64,000 nt of DNA, taken from positions 1-64,000 of the forward strand of contig CATYVH010000002.1 of the NCBI GenBank assembly GCA_958413765.1, read 5' to 3'. Shown here piece after piece: positions 1-7,177 of the stretch. Positions within the stretch are counted from its first letter, which is position 1; every line of letters begins with the position of its first letter. The DNA comes from an uncultured Collinsella sp. (lineage in GTDB: Bacteria; Actinomycetota; Coriobacteriia; Coriobacteriales; Coriobacteriaceae). The position numbers and the translations under genes are program-made. Below the pieces are notes generated by a model. The model searched no databases, was not told where the DNA came from, and was given only the letters and a program-made list of their open reading frames with translations.

Positions 1-23
1 GAGATGTATGGAGATAATTAGAG

Positions 24-734
24 ATGAACGTAGCGATAATACTAGCCGGCGGCCGCGGTACCCGGGTGGGCGCCGACGTGCCCAAGCAGTTCATAGAGGT
101 CCTGGGGCGCCCCGTGCTGTCCTACACAATCGAGAGGTTCCAGAACCACCCCGAGGTGGACGCGATAGAGGTGGTCTGCCGCAAGGGCTACGAGGACGAA
201 CTGCGCGCCATCTGCGACGCCGGCGGCTTCGACAAGGTCCGCTGGGTGGCCGAGGGCGGCAGGGAGTTCCAGGACTCCGTCATCAGCGGCCTCAGGAACC
301 TCGAGGGCGAGATCTCCGACGACGACCAGGTGCTCGTCCACTACGGCGCCAGCCCGTTCGTGTCCGACGAGGTCATCTCCGACGCGATACGCGTATGCGG
401 ACTGCACGGCAACGCCAGCCCCGCGCACAGCCAGGTGTACCTGGCCGCGACCCCGGGCGACGGCGAGGGAACGAGCGAGTTCGTGGACCGCGACGAGGTC
501 ATGTGCCTGAACTCCCCGCAGGCGCTGCGCTACGGATACGCCAAGTGGGTCTACGAGGAGGGTGCCCGCCGCGGTCTTCTGGACAAGGTGGAGCCGCACA
601 CCACGAGTCTGATGTTCGCGATGGGGGAGCGCATATGGTTCTCCAAGGGCTCGACCGCGAACATCAAGATCACGACGGCCGAGGATCTGAGGTTGTTCAA
701 AGGATGGATTCTGGCTGCGGATGATCTGGAGTGA
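24..734 (+). CDS. IspD/TarI-family cytidylyltransferase
   Basis: A 236-aa nucleotidyltransferase of the IspD/TarI family, which transfers CMP from CTP to a sugar- or polyol-phosphate. The N-terminal CTP-binding loop ILAGGRGTRVG with downstream PKQF is intact, as is the late segment STANIKITTAEDL. The length is normal for the family. IspD (isoprenoid synthesis) and TarI/Bcs1 (CDP-ribitol for teichoic acid or capsule) are hard to separate by eye. The neighbours (TagD-like fusion, epimerase, ugd remnants) favour a cell-surface polymer role. The start is the ATG at 24, with a weak purine-rich region upstream. The alternative frame in this interval is a shadow. Confidence 0.85.
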   Translation: MNVAIILAGGRGTRVGADVPKQFIEVLGRPVLSYTIERFQNHPEVDAIEVVCRKGYEDELRAICDAGGFDKVRWVAEGGREFQDSVISGLRNLEGEISDDDQVLVHYGASPFVSDEVISDAIRVCGLHGNASPAHSQVYLAATPGDGEGTSEFVDRDEVMCLNSPQALRYGYAKWVYEEGARRGLLDKVEPHTTSLMFAMGERIWFSKGSTANIKITTAEDLRLFKGWILAADDLE

Positions 735-844
735 TTCCCTTCCTTGCCCGTCTTGGCCAGTATGTGCAGATTTTATTGAGCGTACGATTTCAATGGGTTT
801 TCTTGAAGCTTTAAAATTCATGACCTTAAAACAAAGGAGTAAGT

Positions 845-1905
845 GTGTACTACGTTAACGAGAGGCTCGTGAACTTCATCGCATCTTTGACCAGAACAAG
901 CGCGAGGGTTACCTCAGACTTGATCTGAACGAGAACCCCGAGGGACTATCTCAAAAGTTCATCGACGGGGTTCTTTCGGGGGTGACGCCTGAAATGGTAG
1001 CCCAGTACCCGGAGACACTTGAGTTTACTGAATTCCTTGCTGGAAGACTTGGTACGGACATCGAGCATCTGTCGCTTGTTAACGGGTCTTCCGAGGGCAT
1101 TCGCAACATCATTGAGGCCTTCACTGCACCTAGCGGCGAGATCGTTTGTGTATCGCCCTCTTATGCGATGTTCGAAGTGTATTCGAAGATGTATGGGCGC
1201 AATTTTGTGCCGGTTCCTTACAGGGATGACCTAACCATCACGGTTGATGATGTGATTTCCAAAATCAGCGATGACACGCAGCTGCTAATTCTTGTTAATC
1301 CGAATAACCCCATGGGCAATGCTTGGAGCGAGACCGAGATGACGCGCTTTTTCGAGGAAGCGGAACGCCGTCAGATTACCGTCCTCGTTGACGAGGCATA
1401 CCATTATTTCTGCCCCGAGACTTCCATTAATTACGCCCTTACCCATGAACATGTATTTGTAACTCGTACTTTCTCGAAGCTATTCTCGCTTGCTGGAGCT
1501 CGTTTAGGCTATGTAGCAGGATGGCCTGAGGGAGTTGCCCTCGTACAGAAGCTGAATACTCCCCACAATGTAAATATGTTTGCCATGCTCTTCGCAAAGA
1601 AAATCATGGAAACCGAAGGCATGCTCGATTCCATGATCGAGAATCAGCTCGCCGGCAAACAGTGGCTCGTCGAGCAACTTGACAGTAATGGCTATGAATA
1701 TCGAAGCAGCGAAGGCAATTTTATGTTCATTAAGCCGTTTGGCGATGCTTCTGAAATCGTTCGCCGTATGAAGGCCGAGAAGGGCATCCTCATTAAAGAG
1801 TATGACGGTATTGGCGCTTTCGGCAGCTGTCTGAGGGTTACCACTGGTCCTAAGCTTTCGATGGAGCGATTTATGGAAGCGCTGATTGAGCTGGATAAGG
1901 CCTAA
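845..1905 (+). pseudogene. Class I/II aminotransferase with 5' frameshift
   Basis: A PLP-dependent fold-type I aminotransferase resembling histidinol-phosphate aminotransferases. It shows LVNPNNPMGN, the VDEAYHYF segment and the PLP-lysine region TFSKLFSLAGARLGY. An AGGAG site at 835-839 points to a GTG start at 845 encoding MYYVNERLV. The frame then breaks near 870-875, where one base appears to be missing, and continues as LHRIFDQNKREGYLRLDLNE into the long frame. Without repair the longest continuous frame starts at an internal GTG (982) and lacks about 45 N-terminal residues, including the usual LDLNENP substrate-side segment. It could be a true pseudogene, a translational frameshift or a sequencing error. 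It lies 2 nt before the next gene, probably in one operon. Confidence 0.75.
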
Positions 1906-1907
1906 AC

Positions 1908-3290
1908 ATGACTAAGGTCATAACCTACGGCACCTACGACCATCTCCATCGCGGGCATGTCCGCCTGTTGGAGCGCGCCAAGGCCCTGGGCGACTATCTA
2001 ATTGTTGGCGTTACGTCGGATGACTTTGACAAGCAACGCGGCAAGATTAACGTTCAACAATCGCTTGAAGAGCGTATTGCAGCAGTGCGTTCAACCGGGC
2101 TTGCGGACAAGATTGTCGTCGAAGAGTACGAAGGCCAGAAAATCGACGACATCAAGCGCTATGGAGTCGATATCTTTACTGTGGGATCGGATTGGGAGGG
2201 CCAATTCGATTATCTGAATGAGTACTGCAAGGTTGTGTACCTCGAGCGCACCAGTGGTGTCTCTTCTACGGAAATCCGAAGTTCGGTTAAACTTCGCTGC
2301 GGTTTAGTTGGATATACCGACTATATGAATCGCGTTTTTGCTGAATGCGGTTTGGTAAATGGTCTCGAGGTTGCCGGCATTTGTGTTGAAGATCGCAGCT
2401 TGCTAGATGAAGGTCCACTCGGAGCTGAGCTTGTAACGGATGAATACGATAAGTTACTGGATGCAGTCGATATTGTATATATTCACTCGCATCCTGATCG
2501 ACATTACGATCAGGTGAAGCGAGCCTTAAATGCCGACAAGCATGTGATGTGCGAAGCGCCTATCGCAAAGAGCGCTAAGGAATGCAGTGAGCTTTTCGCA
2601 TTAGCCGACGAGCGAGGCCTTGTGCTGATGGACTCGCTGCGCACGGCATACTCAACTGCCTACGCACGCATGCTGTTGTTGGTCACCGGTGGACGTATTG
2701 GCGAGGTCGTTTCGGTCGATGCCACTATAACCAATCTTAAGACCAATCGCGCTCCTTTTGATACGCGTCGCGACACTGCTTGGAGCAGCATGACGGCATG
2801 GGGGCCGACGGCCTTATTGCCAATCTTCCAGATACTAGGTACTAAACCCAACTCGGTGCGCATTTCGTCCTTGTGCGAGAAACACGACAAGACTTTCGAT
2901 GAGTTCTCGAGGCTTGACGTTGAGTTTCCAAACGCCGTGGCAACAGCAAAGGTCGGCTCAGGCGCTAAGTCTGAGGGCAGTCTAGTTGTATCGGGCACAA
3001 AGGGCTACATATATGTTCCTGCGCCCTGGTGGAAGACTGATTATTTCGAAATCCGTTACGAGAACCCAGCCGATAACAGACGTTATTTCTATCAGCTAGA
3101 CGGGGAAGGTATTCGCTTTGAATGGGTTTCTTTCCTAAGAATGATCGCCGATGTCGAAAAGGGAATCACAGGTGAAGAGGCACTTCGCCGCGAAGGCGGC
3201 ATTGATCGCGATATCACCAAAGCCACCTGTGAAGTTATAGGCGCATTCGAACGCGGCGAGAGCGTAAAGTACTTAGAGTTTGTAAGGTAA
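1908..3290 (+). CDS. TagD-like cytidylyltransferase fused to Gfo/Idh/MocA oxidoreductase
   Basis: A 460-aa two-domain protein. Residues 1 to about 130 form a glycerol-3-phosphate cytidylyltransferase-type domain with the GTYDHLHRGH motif (HxGH) and RTSGVSSTEIR near its end. Residues from about 135 to 460 resemble a Gfo/Idh/MocA NAD(P)-dependent oxidoreductase, with a Rossmann-like half containing IVYIHSHPDRHYDQV and the CEAPIAK motif (the family's EKP-type lysine position). The predicted role is to make or modify a CDP-activated building block for a surface polymer. It follows the aminotransferase by 2 nt. The cytidylyltransferase call is firm. The oxidoreductase substrate is unknown. Confidence 0.85.
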   Translation: MTKVITYGTYDHLHRGHVRLLERAKALGDYLIVGVTSDDFDKQRGKINVQQSLEERIAAVRSTGLADKIVVEEYEGQKIDDIKRYGVDIFTVGSDWEGQFDYLNEYCKVVYLERTSGVSSTEIRSSVKLRCGLVGYTDYMNRVFAECGLVNGLEVAGICVEDRSLLDEGPLGAELVTDEYDKLLDAVDIVYIHSHPDRHYDQVKRALNADKHVMCEAPIAKSAKECSELFALADERGLVLMDSLRTAYSTAYARMLLLVTGGRIGEVVSVDATITNLKTNRAPFDTRRDTAWSSMTAWGPTALLPIFQILGTKPNSVRISSLCEKHDKTFDEFSRLDVEFPNAVATAKVGSGAKSEGSLVVSGTKGYIYVPAPWWKTDYFEIRYENPADNRRYFYQLDGEGIRFEWVSFLRMIADVEKGITGEEALRREGGIDRDITKATCEVIGAFERGESVKYLEFVR

Positions 3291-3565
3291 TCAGGGCTTC
3301 AGCTTTTCAGCTGACAAAATTTCGCTGCGTGCTATGTATTCCCCTGGGACGTTCAATAATGTCTGGTGAGAGCGTGCAGAATCTTTGGCGAAAACTCAAT
3401 TTTAGCTGTTTAAATAATCATCAGGAATGAGTGCGCTGGTTAAATGTAATGCGCTCCTTCCTCTATATAAAGCAATTTGCAGCCACTCCATAAGCTAAGA
3501 CGCTTCTGATTAATTCTCGGTCGCGAGTGCCTACTGTCTTACGATTAATCAAACCACATTATTCC

Positions 3566-3793
3566 TCACGCGAGCTCCATCTAGGGCGCCATGAAGTGCG
3601 TGAAGGCCAAGGGCGTGCCCGTGGTGGTCTACGGGCCCACGCTGGGCGTGCCGGAGTTCTTCGGCTCCGAGGTGACCACGGCCTTGAGTCCTTCAAGGCC
3701 GGCTGCAATGCGATCGTCGCCAACCGCAGGAGCGACGAGCTCGCAGATGTTTCAGAAATGGTTTATACAAGGGACTTATTTAAACGCGATTAG
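3566..3793 (+). pseudogene. ugd 3' remnant, copy 1
   Basis: The last part of UDP-glucose 6-dehydrogenase, broken in two frames. The segment starts as ASSI, hits an amber codon near 3580, continues as [19 protein letters not shown] and EFFGSEVT, then shifts frame near 3685 to finish as FKAGCNAIVANRRSDELADV and YTRDLFKRD. The same sequence recurs at 6681-6968, where the frame is better preserved. The 270 bases before it (3291-3565) hold no recognisable gene. Confidence 0.8.
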
Positions 3794-3807
3794 CTGAAAG
3801 GAGATAA

Positions 3808-4961
3808 TTGAAAAGAATATTCATTTCAAAAATGATGGCCGCCTGAAGCTGCTGATCGTCGTGGGCACCCGCCCCGAGGTCATCCGCCTGTCCGAGGTCA
3901 TCAAGAAGTGCCGCCGCCACTTCGACTGCCTGCTGGCGCACACCGGGTAGAACTACGACTACACGCTCAACGGCATCTTCTTCCGCGACTTGTCGCTGGA
4001 CGCCGTGGGCGCCGACCTGGGCGAGACCGTGGGCAACATCATCGCCGCGAGCTATAAGCTCATGGTTGAGGTGAAGCCCGACGCGCTTCTCATCCTGGGC
4101 GACACCAACAGCTGCCTTTCCGCCATCGCGGCCAAGAGGCTCCACATCCCCATCTTCCACATGGAGGCGGGCAACCGCTGCAAGGACGAGTGCCTGCCCG
4201 AGGAGACCAACCGACGCATCGTCGACGTGATCTCCGACGTCGACCTTGCCTACTCCGAGCACGCACGCCGCTACCTCAAGGACACCGGCTGCGCACCCGA
4301 GCGCACCTACGTCACGGGCTCGCCCATGGCTGAGGTGTTGCGCGCCAACCTTGATAAAATCGAGGCGTCCGATATCCTCTCCGAGCTCGGACTGGAGCCC
4401 AGGCGCTACATGTTGCTGTCGGCACACCGCGAGGAGGACATCGACACCGAGGCGAACTTCACGAGCCTGTTCACCGCGGTCAACGCGCTGGCCGAGAAAT
4501 ACGACATGCCGATCCTGTACTCCTGCCACCCGCGCTCCCGCAAGCGCCTGGAGGCCACCGGCTTCCAGCTGGACCCGCGCGTGCGCATGCACGAGCCCAT
4601 GGGGTTCCACGACTACAACTGCCTGCAGATGAACGCCTTCGCGGTGGTCTCCGACTCCGGCACCCTGCCCGAGGAGTCCAGCTTCTTCGCGAGCGTCGGC
4701 CGCCCGTTCCCGGCGGTGTGCATCCGTACCTCCACCGAGCGCCCGGAGGCGCTGGACAAGGCGTGCTTCACGCTTGCAGGCATCTCCGAGAGGGGCCTTC
4801 TGCAAGCTGTCCATACGGCCGTCGAGCTCGACGCGGAGGGGTCGCTCCCCGAGGCGCCCGTTCCCGACTACGCCGACGAGACCGTGTCCACCAAGGTGGT
4901 TAAGATCATCCAGAGCTACACCGGCGTTGTGGACAAGATGGTGTGGAGGAAAAGCTTATAG
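3808..4961 (+). pseudogene. wecB: UDP-N-acetylglucosamine 2-epimerase with amber codon and N-terminal frameshift
   Basis: A non-hydrolysing UDP-GlcNAc 2-epimerase, which makes UDP-ManNAc-type sugars for capsule or wall polymers. Family hallmarks are LLIVVGTRPEVIRL, GDTNSCLSA, FHMEAGNRC, ETNRRIVD, LSAHREEDID and SDSGTLPEESSF. An AAGGAG site at 3798-3803 precedes a TTG at 3808 encoding MKRIFISK, but that frame ends at once. Adding one A to the five-A run at 3828-3832 would join it to NDGRLKLLIVVGTR. A second lesion is the TAG at 3948-3950, where the family has Gln (HTGQNYDY). An intact product would be about 385 aa. The longest open stretch (3990-4961) lacks the N-terminal nucleotide-binding strand and is unlikely to be active. 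Confidence 0.85.
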
Positions 4962-5040
4962 AACAGCCGACATTTGGTGCGGCATATGTAACCTGCCTGG
5001 TTTTCTTCCAGTGTTAACAAGCTATATATAATTGTTTAAT

Positions 5041-5076
5041 TGACCTCTTGTAGTCTTTCTGTTCTACAAGAGGTCA
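5041..5076 (+). terminator. Hairpin after the epimerase remnant
   Basis: A perfect 13-bp inverted repeat (TGACCTCTTGTAG at 5041-5053, complement at 5064-5076) with a 10-nt loop. It is followed by ATTTGATT, a poor U-tract. It probably terminates the polysaccharide operon and separates it from the next gene. Confidence 0.6.
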
Positions 5077-5107
5077 ATTTGATTATCGTCCGGAAGGGAT
5101 TTGGAAT

Positions 5108-5983
5108 ATGGACGAGAAACCTTTACCTGTAACAGATTCGGTATTTTTCCCATACTATGTAAACCAAAATAGACTGTTGGATATTTACGCAATTCTAAAT
5201 AGGGGCTTTTCTGAATACGAAGAGATTAAAGAAGAATCGTCTTCAGGAAAATCTTCCTCAAAAAGAGGGGGCGCTGGAGTTGGTTTTAAGATTTTTAAAC
5301 TTGGGATAACAGCCGAAGCGGAGCTTAATAAGAATTCTGGAAATTCGAGTTCTAAGGAATCAAAGTTGGTCCAGACCACAACTTCAATGTTGAGCATGGT
5401 GGTCGAGCAGCTGTCCCAACATAAGTTCTTAAAAGAGATTTTGATGTCTCAACCTGGAGACTTTGTCTGCATTCCGGTCAATCTTAAGATCAATTCCATT
5501 AAAGGTCTCGTTGATGAAGCGATTGAAATAACTGAGCTCAGCCAAAAAATGCAAGAGGTAGGCGGGACTAAGCTCAAGGGATCAAACAATGCTAATTCAG
5601 CTTCATTGAAAAAAATCGGAGCTGTCACCAAAGAGTTATTTTCCGCAGAAGAGATAGTTTCGGAAAACGAAGCTTATGCCGTAATTGGTACGATAACCGA
5701 CCAAAATCTATATCAAGCTATTCGGCAGGATATTATAGATATTGATCTGACCTGTTTGGCACAAATCAAACGAGTGTTTCCAGACGGAACCCAATTAATG
5801 AAAAATACTGTATTTACCAAAATAATGGACACCGCCAGCAAAGAGGCGCTTATAAAGTCAGTGGCAGCCTTAAATTCTGGACCACTTAAATGTGATTCAG
5901 TGGCGATAATGGAGATTAGTGGCAAGCCTGTTTATCAACTTGAAGTTGTTGCGCTTTACCAAGAATCACATCCATCGGTATAG
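5108..5983 (+). CDS. Hypothetical protein, DUF6414-like
   Basis: A 291-aa soluble protein with no signal peptide or membrane segment. The N-terminal FPYYVNQNRLLDIYAIL followed by a Ser/Lys/Gly-rich stretch (residues about 38-60) and a long helical region resembles DUF6414 proteins as I remember them. That match is by eye only. The base composition is clearly AT-richer than the flanking core genes, suggesting horizontal acquisition. The start ATG at 5108 has GGAAGGG upstream. It has its own terminator at 6098-6130 and no operon partner. Function unknown. Confidence 0.6.
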   Translation: MDEKPLPVTDSVFFPYYVNQNRLLDIYAILNRGFSEYEEIKEESSSGKSSSKRGGAGVGFKIFKLGITAEAELNKNSGNSSSKESKLVQTTTSMLSMVVEQLSQHKFLKEILMSQPGDFVCIPVNLKINSIKGLVDEAIEITELSQKMQEVGGTKLKGSNNANSASLKKIGAVTKELFSAEEIVSENEAYAVIGTITDQNLYQAIRQDIIDIDLTCLAQIKRVFPDGTQLMKNTVFTKIMDTASKEALIKSVAALNSGPLKCDSVAIMEISGKPVYQLEVVALYQESHPSV

Positions 5984-6097
5984 CCGCACAACTCGAATAG
6001 CTAGTTGAGAGCAAGGCTATATTTAACTCTAATATGAGTATTTGCTCGCTTGAGCACTGCTGAATATCGCGAAACGGCACCGCCGATATCGCGCCTG

Positions 6098-6133
6098 GGC
6101 ACCGGGGCCGACACTGCCCCCGGTGCCTTTTTA
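6098..6133 (+). terminator. Rho-independent terminator
   Basis: GGCACCGGGG at 6098-6107 pairs with CCCCGGTGCC at 6118-6127, followed by TTTTTATT. It lies just downstream of the DUF6414-like gene and next to the edge of the IS21 remnant. Confidence 0.8.
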
Positions 6134-6144
6134 TTGCTATCGGC

Positions 6145-6525
6145 CTATCCGCGGCGCTGCCGCATGTTGGTCTCGCCCATGTCGACCCAGACCGCGTTGT
6201 GCACGATCCTGTCCATGATGGCGTCGGCATGCACCCCGCCACCGAGCCTCGGGTGCCAGTCCTTCTTCTTGAGCTGCGTGCAGAAGACGGTCGAGGCGGT
6301 GCCGTACCTCAGCTCCATCAGCTCCAGCAGCATCGACCTGAACTATGTGTCCGGCTTGTCCAGCAGCCACTCGCCCCCTCGTGGCCACCAGTACGTTCTG
6401 GACACTGTGCTTCGAGACGCGGGCGGTGCGGGCGATCGCGTTCTGCGGCAGACCGTTCACCGACCTCAGCCTCAGGACCTCCCTGGTCCTATCCTTCTCG
6501 CCATTTGGAACCTCCTCGTTCTCTG
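6145..6525 (-). mobile_element. IS21-family remnant (istA start joined to istB end)
   Basis: Read on the minus strand, the segment begins with an IstA-type N-terminus ([20 protein letters not shown], then [15 protein letters not shown], a helix-turn-helix). Without the rest of istA it runs into the C-terminus of the IstB helper ATPase: [10 protein letters not shown], an in-frame stop, then MLLELMELRYGTAS, DWHPRLGGGVHADAIMDRIV and HNAVWVDMGETNMR. A large internal deletion has therefore fused the two genes. GGCACCGCC repeats on both flanks (near 6073, 6580 and 6610) may be what is left of the element's multi-repeat ends. It cannot encode an active transposase. Confidence 0.8.
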
Positions 6526-6680
6526 GACTGCATGGCAGCCCGAGCGTAACGGGGATGGCCGGGGACGTTTATTGGCGGTGCCGAACGGCAATATTCGGCT
6601 GGGTGGACGGCGGTGCCGATGCGCAATATAGGTGGTGTCGAAAGGGCCTAGGACTCACTAATAATCTCAAGCATGCCGGC

Positions 6681-6968
6681 AAGCCGAAGCCAGTCGCGGA
6701 CGTCAACCGCCTGACGACGAAGTCCAACTCCGACAACTTCCGCGCTAGCTCCATCCAGGGCGTCATGAAACGCGTGAAGGCCAAGGGCGTGCCCGTGGTG
6801 GTCTACGAGCCCACGCTGGACGCGCCGGAGTTCTTCGGCTCCGAGGTGACCCACGACCTGGAGGCCTTCAAGGCCGGCTGCGACGTGATCGTGGCCAACC
6901 GCTGGAGCGACGAGCTCGCGGACGTTGCGGACAAGGTGTACACGAGGGATCTGTTTAAGAGGGACTAG
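6681..6968 (+). pseudogene. ugd 3' remnant, copy 2
   Basis: An open C-terminal fragment of UDP-glucose 6-dehydrogenase of about 95 codons, without the NAD-binding half. Visible family segments are [63 protein letters not shown] and [10 protein letters not shown]. It is the less damaged counterpart of the copy at 3566-3793 and lies in the same orientation. UGD normally makes UDP-glucuronate for capsule and typically sits in such polysaccharide loci. Confidence 0.85.
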
Positions 6969-7019
6969 GGGAGAGGTGTACTCCCAGGATCTGGTGATAT
7001 ACAAAAATCGAATCTAGAG

Positions 7020-7056
7020 GGAGGCCGTATCAGCGTTGGCTGATACGGCCTCCTTT
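7020..7056 (+). terminator. Strong terminator after ugd remnant
   Basis: A perfect 15-bp stem, GGAGGCCGTATCAGC (7020-7034) with its complement at 7039-7053, loop GTTG, then TTT. The stem marks the ancestral end of the polysaccharide operon. Confidence 0.8.
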
Positions 7057-7177
7057 GATGTAACTCTGTTCCTAAAAACAAAACATGTGTTCGATTTGAA
7101 ACTACATGAAGGAAGATCAATGCAGAATGCAAGCTACAATAGCAAACGAGTATTGGACTCGAGTCTAGCGGAGGATT

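Noticed and set aside
3780..4814. 344-codon minus-strand frame opposite the epimerase
   Set aside because: Although it is open over the whole interval where the sense frame has an amber codon, it has no motifs and the sense strand is a clear epimerase.
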